64,000 nucleotides of DNA, taken from positions 1 to 64,000 of the forward strand of contig JARLJB010000158.1 in the NCBI GenBank assembly GCA_031291415.1, written 5' to 3'. Shown here piece by piece: positions 25,720 through 34,665 of this stretch (position 1 is its first letter; each line of letters begins with the position of its first letter). Source of the stretch: Telmatospirillum sp. (GTDB taxonomy: Bacteria > Pseudomonadota > Alphaproteobacteria > Rhodospirillales > Magnetospirillaceae). Made by a program: the position numbers and the translations under genes. Below the pieces are notes generated by a model. The model was not told the origin of the DNA, made no database searches, and saw nothing but the letters and a program-made list of their open reading frames with translations.

Positions 25720-26489
25720 ATTTCCTTGCCGCCGTCGGACGGGTCTTCCTCGGTTTCCTTGAGCACACGGGACGCTTGTCGGTGTTTACCGTTGTTGCCC
25801 TGTCCCACTGCGTGCGCCCGCCAATCTATCATCGCCTGATCGGCCGGCAGATGATGGAAATCGGCTATTTTTCGCTGCCGGTGGTCGGCCTGACCGCCAT
25901 CTTCACCGGCATGGTGCTGGCCCTGCAAAGCCACACCGGTTTTGCCCGCTTCTCGGCCGAAGGCGCCGTGGCCACGGTCGTCGTGCTGTCGGTGACGCGG
26001 GAATTGGGACCGGTGCTTGCCGGACTGATGGTCGCCGGCCGCATCGGCGCCGCCATGGCTGCCGAAATCGGCACGATGCAGGTGACCGAGCAAGTCGATG
26101 CCCTGGTCACCCTGTCGACCAATCCGTTCAAATATCTGGTAGCCCCGCGCATCATCGCCGGCCTCTTGATGCTGCCCTGCCTGGTGCTGGTCGCCGACAT
26201 CATCGGCGTCTTCGGCGGCTTTCTGGTCGGCGTCTACCAGCTGGGCTACAATCCGGCGACCTATCTTCACAGCAGTTGGGAGTATCTGAAGCCGATCGAC
26301 GTGATCTCGGGCCTGGTCAAAGCCTCGGTCTTCGGCTTCGTCATTTCCCTGATGGGCTGTTACAACGGCTATCACTCGCGCGGCGGGGCGCAGGGCGTCG
26401 GCCAGGCCACCACCAATGCCGTGGTGTCGGCATCGATCCTGATCCTCACCTCGAACTACATCCTCACAGCGCTGTTCTTCAACAAATGA
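25716..26489 (+). CDS. mlaE: MlaE-type ABC transporter permease
   Basis: A 257-residue permease of the MlaE family, the inner-membrane core of a phospholipid transporter that maintains outer-membrane asymmetry. About five hydrophobic segments are present. The conserved EIGTMQVTEQVDAL loop, which contacts the ATPase, is near residues 115-128. ATGA overlaps join it to alr upstream and mlaF downstream. No mce-domain mlaD gene follows in this stretch, so the substrate-binding ring must be encoded elsewhere. Confidence 0.9.
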   Translation: MNFLAAVGRVFLGFLEHTGRLSVFTVVALSHCVRPPIYHRLIGRQMMEIGYFSLPVVGLTAIFTGMVLALQSHTGFARFSAEGAVATVVVLSVTRELGPVLAGLMVAGRIGAAMAAEIGTMQVTEQVDALVTLSTNPFKYLVAPRIIAGLLMLPCLVLVADIIGVFGGFLVGVYQLGYNPATYLHSSWEYLKPIDVISGLVKASVFGFVISLMGCYNGYHSRGGAQGVGQATTNAVVSASILILTSNYILTALFFNK

Positions 26490-27259
26490 CCGCGCAAGCC
26501 AAAATCCAGCTCGTCGACGTCCACAAGAGCTTCGGTTCAAAGTCTGTTCTCGACGGCGTGACTGTGGACATCGCGGCCGGCGAATCCTTCGTCGTCATCG
26601 GTGGATCGGGAACCGGCAAATCGGTGATGCTGAAATGCATCCTGGGCCTGATGCGCCCGGATCAGGGCAGCATCCTGGTCGATGGCGAGGAAACCGTCGG
26701 CATGGCGGCCCGCGACCGTGAGCGCGTCCTGAAGAAGTTCGGGATGCTGTTCCAGGGCGCCGCGCTGTTCGATTCGCTCTCGGTCTGGGAAAATGTCGCT
26801 TTCGGATTGATCCAGGGCTTGCGCATGGACCGCAGGAAAGCCCACGACAAGGCCATCGAGAAACTCTATCAAGTCGGTCTGGGTGCCGACGTCGCCAAGC
26901 TTTCGCCGGCGGAACTGTCGGGCGGCATGCAAAAGCGCGTCGCGCTGGCGCGGGCTATCGCCGCCGAACCCGAGATCATCTTTTTTGACGAACCGACCAC
27001 CGGCCTCGACCCGATCATGGCCGACGTGATCAATGATCTGATCGTCAAATGCGTCAAGGAATTGGGGGCGACCGCCGTGTCGATCACCCATGACATGCAT
27101 TCGGCCCGCAAGATCAGCGATCGCATGGCCATGCTCTACCATGGAAAATTGATCTGGGTCGGACGGACTGCCGATGTCGACCGTTCCGACAGTGCTTATG
27201 TCGACCAGTTCATCCATGGCCGCGCCGATGGGCCGATCAAGATGGAATTGCGACGTTAA
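26486..27259 (+). CDS. mlaF: MlaF-type ABC transporter ATPase
   Basis: A 257-residue ATPase paired with the MlaE permease. Walker A GGSGTGKS is at residues ~38-45, the signature LSGGMQKRVALARA near 147-160, and Walker B IIFFDEPTTGLDP just after. The LSGGMQKR form is typical of MlaF and its plant relatives rather than generic importers. The start was fixed by the ATGA overlap with mlaE; an open frame upstream is antisense noise. radA follows 135 bp later. Confidence 0.92.
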   Translation: MTAQAKIQLVDVHKSFGSKSVLDGVTVDIAAGESFVVIGGSGTGKSVMLKCILGLMRPDQGSILVDGEETVGMAARDRERVLKKFGMLFQGAALFDSLSVWENVAFGLIQGLRMDRRKAHDKAIEKLYQVGLGADVAKLSPAELSGGMQKRVALARAIAAEPEIIFFDEPTTGLDPIMADVINDLIVKCVKELGATAVSITHDMHSARKISDRMAMLYHGKLIWVGRTADVDRSDSAYVDQFIHGRADGPIKMELRR

Positions 27260-27394
27260 ACCATGACGCAATGACACGCCGCGTCGAAAAATCGCGGAAC
27301 CGTGCCGTGATTCCGCCCGATTCTCATGTGTCCATGATGAGCTGTGGCGTCTTGGTTCAAAGTCGTAACGATACGTCTGTGCAACGGGTGATCC

Positions 27395-28798
27395 TTGGCT
27401 AGAGTGTCTTCGCGCTATGTCTGTCAGGAATGCGGCGCCTCCTATGTCCGCTGGGCAGGTAAATGCGAGGCTTGCAACGCATGGAATTCCATCGTCGAAG
27501 AGACCCCGCCCGAACAGGTGCCCAAAGGTCTGGGAGGCGGCAAGGCCGGCCGGCAGATCGACTTCGTCGGTCTCGACGGAGGATCGGAGCCGCCGCCCCG
27601 GCGGCTGACGGGCATCGCCGAATTGGACCGCGTCTGCGGCGGCGGCCTGGTCGCTGGATCCGCATTGCTGGTCGGCGGCGATCCCGGCATCGGCAAGTCG
27701 ACATTGCTTCTGCAGGCGGTGGCCGCCCTGGCGGCCCAGGCCGAATGCGTCTACATCTCTGGCGAGGAGGCGATCGAACAGGTACGTCTTCGGGCCCGAA
27801 GACTTGGCCTGCATGGCGCACCGGTCCATCTGGCGGCCGCCACGGCGCTGCGCGATATCGTGGCCAGCCTCGATCACGGCGAACCGCCCGCCGTCGTGGT
27901 CATCGATTCGATCCAGACCATGTATCTCGACAGCCTGGATTCGGCTCCGGGAACGGTTGCCCAGGTGCGCAGTTGCGCCAGCGAACTGATCCGCCTGGCC
28001 AAACGGCGCGGCTTCACCTTGTTCCTGGTCGGCCACGTGACGAAGGACGGACAGATCGCCGGCCCTCGTGTGCTGGAGCATATGGTCGACACGGTGCTCT
28101 ATTTCGAAGGCGAGCGGGGCCATCCCTTCCGGATTCTCCGTTCGGTCAAGAACCGCTTCGGAGCCACCGACGAGATCGGTGTTTTCGAAATGAGCGATGC
28201 CGGACTGACCGGCGTGGCCAATCCATCGGCGCTGTTCTTGGCCGAGCGACGCGGCAATGTCAGCGGGTCTTGCGTGTTTGCCGGCATCGAGGGAAGCCGG
28301 CCGATGCTGGTGGAAATTCAGGCGCTGGTGGCGCCCAGCGCCCTTGGAACGCCGCGCCGCGCGGTCATCGGCTGGGACAGCGGACGGCTGGCGATGATTT
28401 TGGCGGTGCTCGATGCGCGTTGTGGTCTTGCCTTGGCCGGAAATGACGTTTATTTGAACGTCGCCGGTGGCCTTCGGATCAGCGAGCCGGCTGCCGACCT
28501 TGCCGTTGCCGCGGCTCTCTTGTCTTCGGCCAACGACATTCCGGTCGAAGCGGACATGGTGGTCTTTGGCGAGATCGGCCTGTCGGGCGAGGTTCGCGCC
28601 GTCAGTCAGATGGACGGACGCCTCAAGGAGGCGACCAAGCTAGGATTTGCCCAGGCTCTGGTGCCGGTGGTACGACGCCAGGCCGCAAACCGGACGAAAG
28701 CGGCAAGAGCTGCATCCGGCGAGGGAACGATCGGTATCCGGCGCATTGGGCATGTGCAGGATTTGGTGTCCTTGTTCCGCCCCGGCGGCAAGGCTTAA
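27395..28798 (+). CDS. radA: DNA repair protein RadA
   Basis: A 467-residue RadA (Sms), a RecA-related helicase that promotes branch migration in recombination. Order: C4 zinc finger (Cys10, 13, 24, 27), RecA-like core with Walker A GGDPGIGKST (~92-101), the RadA-specific KNRFG motif (VKNRFGATDEIGVF), and a C-terminal Lon-protease-like domain. The start is non-ATG: TTG 27395 fits the family N-terminus, and GTG 27404 would give a protein three codons shorter. cvpA follows after 21 bp. Confidence 0.95.
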   Translation: MARVSSRYVCQECGASYVRWAGKCEACNAWNSIVEETPPEQVPKGLGGGKAGRQIDFVGLDGGSEPPPRRLTGIAELDRVCGGGLVAGSALLVGGDPGIGKSTLLLQAVAALAAQAECVYISGEEAIEQVRLRARRLGLHGAPVHLAAATALRDIVASLDHGEPPAVVVIDSIQTMYLDSLDSAPGTVAQVRSCASELIRLAKRRGFTLFLVGHVTKDGQIAGPRVLEHMVDTVLYFEGERGHPFRILRSVKNRFGATDEIGVFEMSDAGLTGVANPSALFLAERRGNVSGSCVFAGIEGSRPMLVEIQALVAPSALGTPRRAVIGWDSGRLAMILAVLDARCGLALAGNDVYLNVAGGLRISEPAADLAVAAALLSSANDIPVEADMVVFGEIGLSGEVRAVSQMDGRLKEATKLGFAQALVPVVRRQAANRTKAARAASGEGTIGIRRIGHVQDLVSLFRPGGKA

Positions 28799-28819
28799 GT
28801 CATGACGGGATAGAAAACC

Positions 28820-29476
28820 GTGAACATTGTCGACATAGGGGTTGTCGTCGTGCTGCTGCTGTCGGGGGTGTTCGCCCTGATGCGCGGCTTCGTCTACGAG
28901 GTCCTGGCCATGGCAGGCTGGATCGCGGCCGCGCTTGCCGCCCTTTGGGGCGTGCCGCTGGTCCGCCCCTATGTCCATCAATATATTTCCAGCCCGACGC
29001 TGGCTGACATTGCCGGCGGCGTCGCTATATTCCTGGTAGCCCTGCTGCTCTGCTCGCTGCTCACGCATGCCGTCTCGCGCCGCGTGCAGAGAAGCGCGGT
29101 CAGCTCGGTCGACCGCTCGCTTGGTTTCGCCTTCGGCCTGGTGCGGGGTCTGGTTCTGGCCAGCCTTTGCTTCATGGTTGTCACCAAACTGATGGCCCCG
29201 AACGAACCGCAGCTGTTGACCTCGGCCAAGACGCGGCCGCTGCTCGCTGCTGGCGCACAGATGATTCAATCGCTGGTGCCGGCTTACCTGCGAGGGGTCG
29301 AGGACTCCGCCAAGGACGCCGCCAACGCGGTCAATCAGGCGCAACAGGCCAAAGAAATGTACGATCGTTTGGCGACGCCGAAACCGAAGTCGGCCGACCA
29401 GCCGCAAAACGATAAACAACCCGCCTATGACAGCCACAGTCTCGAACGGCTGATCGAAACGACGACTGGCAAGTAG
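28820..29476 (+). CDS. cvpA: CvpA family membrane protein
   Basis: A 218-residue CvpA-family protein with four hydrophobic segments in the first ~125 residues and a hydrophilic C-terminal tail rich in Lys, Gln and Pro. The LMRGFVYEVLAMAGWIAA and DRSLGFAFGLVRGLVL blocks are family-typical. CvpA was first described for colicin V production and lies upstream of purF in many proteobacteria, as here (18 bp gap). The start is GTG at 28820. Confidence 0.9.
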   Translation: MNIVDIGVVVVLLLSGVFALMRGFVYEVLAMAGWIAAALAALWGVPLVRPYVHQYISSPTLADIAGGVAIFLVALLLCSLLTHAVSRRVQRSAVSSVDRSLGFAFGLVRGLVLASLCFMVVTKLMAPNEPQLLTSAKTRPLLAAGAQMIQSLVPAYLRGVEDSAKDAANAVNQAQQAKEMYDRLATPKPKSADQPQNDKQPAYDSHSLERLIETTTGK

Positions 29477-29494
29477 CAGGAGTTCGCCGTCCCC

Positions 29495-30952
29495 ATGCTC
29501 ACCACCAATCCCTTCGACGACGACCACCTGCATGAGGAATGCGGCGTGTTCGGTATCTATGGTCATCCCGATGCGGCTTCCCACACCGCTCTTGGCCTCC
29601 ACGCCCTCCAGCATCGCGGCCAGGAGGCCGCCGGCATCGTCGCTTTCGACGGCGAGCATTTCCACAGCCACCGCGGCCCGGGCCATGTCGCCGACAACTT
29701 CAGCTCCGAAGCGGTGATGAAGACGCTGCACGGCCATATGGCCATCGGTCATGTCCGCTATTCGACCACCGGCGAGACCATGTTGCGCAATGTGCAGCCG
29801 CTGTTTGCCGATTTCGAATTCGGCGGTCTGGCCATCGGCCACAACGGCAACCTCACCAACGCTTTGACCATTCGCAAACAACTGGTGCGCCGTGGTTGCC
29901 TGTTTCAGTCGACGACCGACACCGAGGTCATCGTTCATCTGATCGCCATCAGCCTCTATTCGACGGTCGAGGAGCGGATGATCGATGCTCTTCGGCAGGT
30001 CGAAGGCGCCTATTCGCTGGTGGTCCTGACGCAGAGCTCTGTAATCGGCGTCCGCGACCCGTTGGGAATCAGACCTCTGGTGCTGGGCCGCCTGCCGAGC
30101 GGCGCCTGGATCATCGCTTCGGAGACCTGTGCGCTCGACATCGTCGGCGCCGAGTTCGTCCGCGACGTCGAACCGGGCGAAGTCATCATTCTCGACGAGA
30201 CCGGCCTGCGGAGCATCAAGCCCTTCGCCAAGGCCGACCGCCGCTTCTGTATCTTCGAGTACATCTATTTCGCCAGACCCGACAGCGTGATGGAAGGAAC
30301 CAGCGTCTACGAAGTCCGCAAGCAGATTGGCCGCGAACTGGCCACCGAAAGCGGGGTCGACGCCGATGTGGTGATTCCGGTACCCGACTCCGGCGTTCCG
30401 GCAGCGCTCGGTTACGCCTCGGCAGCCAATATCCCGTTCGAATTGGGGATCATCCGCAACCATTACGTCGGACGCACTTTCATCGAGCCGACCGACACCA
30501 TCCGCCATCTCGGCGTCAAGCTGAAGCACAACGCCAATCGTGCCCATATTGCCGGCAAGCGGGTGATTCTGGTCGATGATTCGATCGTCCGCGGCACCAC
30601 TTCGACCAAGATCGTTGAAATGGTCCGCCAAGCCGGGGCCACGGAAGTGCATATGCGCATTTCCTCGCCGCCGACGACTCATTCCTGCTTCTACGGCATC
30701 GACACGCCTGAACGGGAAAAACTGCTGGCATTCAACCACGACGTCGCCGAAATGGCCAAGCTGATCGGCGTCGATTCACTGGCTTTTATTTCTCTCGACG
30801 GTCTTTACCGTGCGGTCGGCGAAGCCAAGCGCAACACCAAACAGCCGCAGTTCTGCGACGCCTGTTTTACCGGCGACTACCCTGTGTCGCTGGCCGACCA
30901 GGCCGGCGGTCAAGATCAGGTCAGCCTGACCTCGATGACCGAAGGTCGCTGA
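29495..30952 (+). CDS. purF: Amidophosphoribosyltransferase
   Basis: A 485-residue PurF, the first committed enzyme of purine synthesis, moving glutamine amide nitrogen to PRPP. Cys16, exposed by removal of the propeptide MLTTNPFDDDHLHEE, is the glutaminase nucleophile in ECGVFGIYGH. The C-terminal phosphoribosyltransferase domain carries VILVDDSIVRGTTS, the PRPP loop. Cysteines near residue 390 and the C-terminus could hold the iron-sulfur cluster of the Bacillus-type enzyme. AGGAG lies 12 bases before the ATG. Confidence 0.96.
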   Translation: MLTTNPFDDDHLHEECGVFGIYGHPDAASHTALGLHALQHRGQEAAGIVAFDGEHFHSHRGPGHVADNFSSEAVMKTLHGHMAIGHVRYSTTGETMLRNVQPLFADFEFGGLAIGHNGNLTNALTIRKQLVRRGCLFQSTTDTEVIVHLIAISLYSTVEERMIDALRQVEGAYSLVVLTQSSVIGVRDPLGIRPLVLGRLPSGAWIIASETCALDIVGAEFVRDVEPGEVIILDETGLRSIKPFAKADRRFCIFEYIYFARPDSVMEGTSVYEVRKQIGRELATESGVDADVVIPVPDSGVPAALGYASAANIPFELGIIRNHYVGRTFIEPTDTIRHLGVKLKHNANRAHIAGKRVILVDDSIVRGTTSTKIVEMVRQAGATEVHMRISSPPTTHSCFYGIDTPEREKLLAFNHDVAEMAKLIGVDSLAFISLDGLYRAVGEAKRNTKQPQFCDACFTGDYPVSLADQAGGQDQVSLTSMTEGR

Positions 30953-30957
30953 CCGGT

Positions 30958-31671
30958 ATGGCAGAGAAGCCTCTGGCCGGACGCTTGGCCCTGGTGACCG
31001 GGGCGTCTCGGGGGATTGGTGCGGCCGTCGCCAAACGGTTTTCCGCCGAAGGGGCTCATGTCATTCTGCTGGCCCGCACACAAGGCGCGCTGGAAGAGGT
31101 CGATGACGAAATTCGCAAGGATGGCGGCGAGGCAACCCTGGTCACGCTCGACCTGCGCAATGCCGATGCCATCGATCAGATGGGTCTTTCCCTTTATCAG
31201 CGTTTCGGCCGCCTCGACATCCTTGTCGGCAATGCCGCCGTTCTCGGAGGCCTAAGCCCGGTCGGACATTTCGCCATCAAGGACTGGGCCGAAGTGATGG
31301 CCGTCAATGTCACTGCCAACTGGCGGCTGATTCGCAGTTTCGACGCGCTGATGCGCCAGTCCGACGCCGGACGCGCGATTTTCGTCACATCCAGGGTCGC
31401 CCGCGAGACGCCACCCTACTGGGGAGCCTACGCCGCCAGCAAGGCCGCTCTTGAAACGATGGCCAAGACCTGGGCAGCGGAAGTTGCCAGCATCGGCACC
31501 CTCAAGGTCAATCTTGTCGATCCGGGCATCGTCCGGACTCGCATGCGGGCTCAGGCCTTTCCTGGAGAAGACCCCCTGCGCTATCCAGCGCCGGAAGCGA
31601 TCACCCAGGTTTTCGTCGATCTCGCCGCAGCGACTTGCGCGCGCCACGGCGAGATCGTTGAAGCCTACTGA
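30958..31671 (+). CDS. SDR family oxidoreductase
   Basis: A 237-residue short-chain dehydrogenase lying five bases after purF, so probably cotranscribed. The cofactor motif TGASRGIG, GNAA in place of NNAG, and the catalytic YAASK are present; the catalytic serine is in FVTSRV. The nearest type is the YciK-like/3-ketoacyl reductase group often found after purF in this class. The substrate is unknown. Confidence 0.85.
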   Translation: MAEKPLAGRLALVTGASRGIGAAVAKRFSAEGAHVILLARTQGALEEVDDEIRKDGGEATLVTLDLRNADAIDQMGLSLYQRFGRLDILVGNAAVLGGLSPVGHFAIKDWAEVMAVNVTANWRLIRSFDALMRQSDAGRAIFVTSRVARETPPYWGAYAASKAALETMAKTWAAEVASIGTLKVNLVDPGIVRTRMRAQAFPGEDPLRYPAPEAITQVFVDLAAATCARHGEIVEAY

Positions 31672-31684
31672 TACCGGCGCGTCG

Positions 31685-32710
31685 TCAGGCCTGTGGGGCG
31701 AACCCTTCAAGCACGATTTTTCCCCGCGCCCGGCCGCTCTCGATCAGCGTATGGACGCGTTTCAACGTCGCCGCGTCGATGGGTGAATGACGTTCGGTCA
31801 TCGTCGATCGCAACACGCCACTGTCGACCAGCCGCGAAACCTCGTTGAGCAGTCGGCCCTGTTCCCCGATATCAGCTGTTTCGAATACCGAACGGGTGAA
31901 CATCGATTCCCAATGGGTCGAGACGGACTTCGGCTTGAACAGGCGGATATCGAGCACGTCCGGGTCGTCGATCAGGGCGAAGCGCCCCTGCGGAGCGATC
32001 AACTCGGCGATATCGGAAAGATGGCTCTCGGTATGGGTCGTCGAGAAGACGAAGGACGGCGCACCGATGCCAAGCGCGGCGACCTGACTGGCCAACGGTT
32101 TGCTGTGATCGATCACATGATGGGCGCCCATGTCGCTCACCCACGCCTTGGTATCGGACCTTGAGGCGGTGGCGATAACCGTAAGACCGGTCTGGGTCCG
32201 GGCAATCTGAGTGGCGATCGACCCGACGCCACCGGCCCCACCGATGATCACAATGGCCGATGCTGCTCCCGGAACCGGCTTTTTCACGTCCAGTCGCTCG
32301 AACAGGACCTCCCAGGCGGTGATCGAGGTCAGCGGCAAGGCGGCGGCGGCAGCCCAGTCCAGGCTCTTGGGCTTCGTCCCGACGATGCGCTCGTCGACCA
32401 GATGATATTCGGCATTGGTGCCGGGACGCCCGATCGCGCCGGCGTAGAAAACGGCGTCCCCCGGACGAAAGAATGTGACGTCGGGCCCGACCGCTTTCAC
32501 GACGCCGGCGGCATCCCATCCGAGCACTTTCCAGTTTCCCGGTTCGGGCCGAACGGCTTTCCGGACCTTGATATCGACCGGGTTGACCGACACAGCCTTG
32601 ACCTCGACGAGGATGTCCCGGTGACTGGGTGTCGGCACTGGCTGTTCTATGTCGACAAGGGACTCATCGCGGCCGATGGCCCCTGGCTGCTGGTAACCGA
32701 TGGCTTTCAT
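31685..32710 (-). CDS. Zinc-type alcohol dehydrogenase-like protein (quinone oxidoreductase group)
   Basis: A 341-residue MDR-superfamily reductase. It has the GroES-like N-terminal half (VSVNPVDIKVRKA), a nucleotide-binding IIGGAGGVGSIATQIAR motif (~155-171) and no catalytic-zinc cysteine/histidine set, so it belongs to the NADPH:quinone-oxidoreductase-like branch. The start at 32710 (MKAIGYQQPG) is the family N-terminus; the frame runs on to 32989 across the intergenic region without similarity. The divergent HxlR regulator, 100 bp away, probably controls it. SDR and this gene are convergent. Confidence 0.87.
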   Translation of the reverse strand: MKAIGYQQPGAIGRDESLVDIEQPVPTPSHRDILVEVKAVSVNPVDIKVRKAVRPEPGNWKVLGWDAAGVVKAVGPDVTFFRPGDAVFYAGAIGRPGTNAEYHLVDERIVGTKPKSLDWAAAAALPLTSITAWEVLFERLDVKKPVPGAASAIVIIGGAGGVGSIATQIARTQTGLTVIATASRSDTKAWVSDMGAHHVIDHSKPLASQVAALGIGAPSFVFSTTHTESHLSDIAELIAPQGRFALIDDPDVLDIRLFKPKSVSTHWESMFTRSVFETADIGEQGRLLNEVSRLVDSGVLRSTMTERHSPIDAATLKRVHTLIESGRARGKIVLEGFAPQA

Positions 32711-32788
32711 GCTTCTTCTCCACATTTGCCGAAACCGACAAATAGGAGCTATTGTCGAATATGAACAGTACGCACATATTTCGCCTAT

Positions 32789-32806
32789 AGTATCGAAAAG
32801 GATACT
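32789..32806. promoter_or_regulatory. Candidate HxlR operator
   Basis: A perfect inverted repeat, AGTATC (32789-32794) and GATACT (32801-32806) with a 6-bp spacer, lies in the divergent promoter gap and partly overlaps the ribosome binding site of the HxlR gene. Its size and place suit autorepression and control of the divergent reductase gene. Confidence 0.5.
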
Positions 32807-32810
32807 GTCA

Positions 32811-33287
32811 ATGACCAAGCTCCGCCACTCACGGTTCGACTGCAATCCTGGCTGCGCGGTCGAAGCGACGATCGGTCTGATCGACGGAAAATGGAAATGC
32901 GTGATTCTTTTCCATCTTCTGGACGGCACCGTGCGCTTCAATGAGATTCGCCGTCGCATACCGGGCGTGACGCAGCGCATGCTGACCAATCAATTGCGGG
33001 AGCTGGAGATGGACGGACTGATCGTCCGCAAGGTCTATCCGCAGGTGCCGCCCAAGGTCGAATACAGCCTGTCGCCGCTCGGGCGCAGCCTCGAACCGGT
33101 CCTTCTCACGCTGAAACAGTGGGGCGATGCCAACATCGGGTTGTTCACCGGATCAAGCCCGCAAGCGGTTCCGGGTACCGCGGACTCGGCTGATCTCACC
33201 AGACCCATCGGCAAATCAGCACCGAAAGAACCAGGCCGCCCAGATCGGCAAACAGACCTGCCAGCAGGGCGTGACGGATGCGTTTGA
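32811..33287 (+). CDS. HxlR-family transcriptional regulator
   Basis: A 158-residue winged-helix regulator of the HxlR family. The core (residues ~10-110) reads IGLIDGKWKCVILFHLLDG, RFNEIRRRIPGVTQRMLTNQL and VEYSLSPLGRSL, all typical. Cys residues flank NPG at the N-terminus (CNPGC), like the redox cysteine of YodB/QorR-type quinone sensors. The tail past residue 125 is extra and runs 92 bp into the 3' end of the convergent SpmAB gene. The ATG at 32811 has AAGGA upstream. Confidence 0.88.
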   Translation: MTKLRHSRFDCNPGCAVEATIGLIDGKWKCVILFHLLDGTVRFNEIRRRIPGVTQRMLTNQLRELEMDGLIVRKVYPQVPPKVEYSLSPLGRSLEPVLLTLKQWGDANIGLFTGSSPQAVPGTADSADLTRPIGKSAPKEPGRPDRQTDLPAGRDGCV

Positions 33288-34494
33288 CGCCGGCGGCGCC
33301 AAAATAGACGGCCAACACGTAAAACGTCGTCTCCGACGATCCGTAGATCGTGCTCAGCAGCAGGCCGAGATAGCTGTCTGGCCCGATGGCGGGGTCCTTC
33401 AGAAGGGCGGCCAGATAGCCGAACGACGCCGAGCCGGAAAGTGACCGGAGGACAGCCATGCTGAGCGCCTCGGGTGGCAGACCGAAGGAACCGGTCAGCC
33501 GACCGAGCGGAGCCACCAGCATGTCCATGGCGCCGCTTTCGCGAAACATCCCGACCGCCACCAGAATCGCCACCAGATAGGGCAAAATCCGCAAGGAAAC
33601 GGTCAGGCCCTCCTTGGCGCCTTCGACGAACGCCTCATAGACCGCGACCTTGCGCAACAGACCATATCCCAACACGCCGACCAGCAAGGACGGGATGATC
33701 CAGGGCGACAGCACCCGCCCCCACAGCAATGTCAGCGGCAATATGGCTAACGCCGCCAGGCCGGCGAGGCAGGAGACCCACAGCGGAAAGGGCGGCGGAA
33801 GCGACGGGTCTAACAGGGGACGGTCTCCAACACCGTCCCGTTCGGCGACGGTGGCGCCGACGACACCGATGTCCGGCAAGGGTCGGCTTGGAAACCATCG
33901 CGCGCCCCATTTGGCAAACAGAACGGCAAGCAGGGTCGATCCCAATGTGGCAAACAGCGTGGTGGGAATCACCGCCGCCGGATCATGCGAGCCGATGGCC
34001 GTGCGCAACGCCATCACATGAGTGGGCAGCAAGGTCACATTGGCGGTGTTGATGGCGAGAAACAACACCATGGCGTCGCTCGCCGTTCCCTTTTCCGGAT
34101 TGAGCCGGTCGAGTTGCTGCATAGCGTGCACGCCAAAGGGTGTCGCGGCGTTGGACAGGCCGAGAATATTGGCGGCGACATTCATCACCATGGCACCCAT
34201 CGCCGGATGGTCTTGTGGCACCTCGGGGAACAGGCGATGCAGCAAGGGCCGCAGCAAACGCGCCACCACCCGCATCAGACCGGCGGTTTCGGCAATCTTC
34301 ATGATGCCCAGAAACAACGCCATGGTGCCGATCAGACCGATCCCCAGGGTCACCGCTCCTTCGGCCGCGTGGAGCGCCGCCTGGCCGAGAGCCTCCATCG
34401 GCGATCCATCGACGGCCACCCCGGCAAAGCCGATCTGCCGCCATCCGGCGACCGCGAAAGCAACGGCGACGATGACGAAAAAGACGATGTTCAC
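33196..34494 (-). CDS. SpmA/SpmB-like nucleoside-recognition membrane protein (fused)
   Basis: A 432-residue membrane protein that joins SpmA-like (residues ~1-200) and SpmB-like (~230-432) halves, each carrying a Gate/nucleoside-recognition domain. In spore formers these are separate spore maturation proteins; in non-sporing proteobacteria the fused form is common and of unknown substrate. There are roughly ten hydrophobic segments, and SNAATPFGVHAMQQLDRLNP is a family block. The start is GTG at 34494 after AAGGGGAT; the longer frame to 35277 is antisense to the cupin gene. Confidence 0.85.
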   Translation of the reverse strand: MNIVFFVIVAVAFAVAGWRQIGFAGVAVDGSPMEALGQAALHAAEGAVTLGIGLIGTMALFLGIMKIAETAGLMRVVARLLRPLLHRLFPEVPQDHPAMGAMVMNVAANILGLSNAATPFGVHAMQQLDRLNPEKGTASDAMVLFLAINTANVTLLPTHVMALRTAIGSHDPAAVIPTTLFATLGSTLLAVLFAKWGARWFPSRPLPDIGVVGATVAERDGVGDRPLLDPSLPPPFPLWVSCLAGLAALAILPLTLLWGRVLSPWIIPSLLVGVLGYGLLRKVAVYEAFVEGAKEGLTVSLRILPYLVAILVAVGMFRESGAMDMLVAPLGRLTGSFGLPPEALSMAVLRSLSGSASFGYLAALLKDPAIGPDSYLGLLLSTIYGSSETTFYVLAVYFGAAGVKRIRHALLAGLFADLGGLVLSVLICRWVW

Positions 34495-34608
34495 AGAGAC
34501 GATCCCCTTCGCCGGCTCACTGTACAGGGAACCCAAGAACTTTCCAGCTTGACCCCAGCGTGACTGGGTATTATCCGCCTCGCAAAAAAAAGCTACGATG
34601 TCGGCCGC

Positions 34609-34626
34609 TTTCTCCTCGCGGAGAAA
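34609..34626. other. Small hairpin upstream of the cupin gene
   Basis: TTTCTCC and GGAGAAA form a perfect 7-bp stem with loop TCGC, 40 bp before the cupin start. It lies between divergent genes and may be a leader structure; nothing else supports a role. Confidence 0.3.
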
Positions 34627-34665
34627 AGGACAGATCGGTCGATTCGCCGTCAGGAGAGCAGAGAC

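Noticed and set aside
26537-28123. Minus-strand ORF of 528 codons opposite mlaF and radA
   Set aside because: It crosses two well-supported plus-strand genes and shows shadow composition.
28640-30739. Minus-strand ORF of 699 codons opposite cvpA and purF
   Set aside because: It is the codon-position shadow of cvpA, purF and the end of radA, with no recognisable domain.
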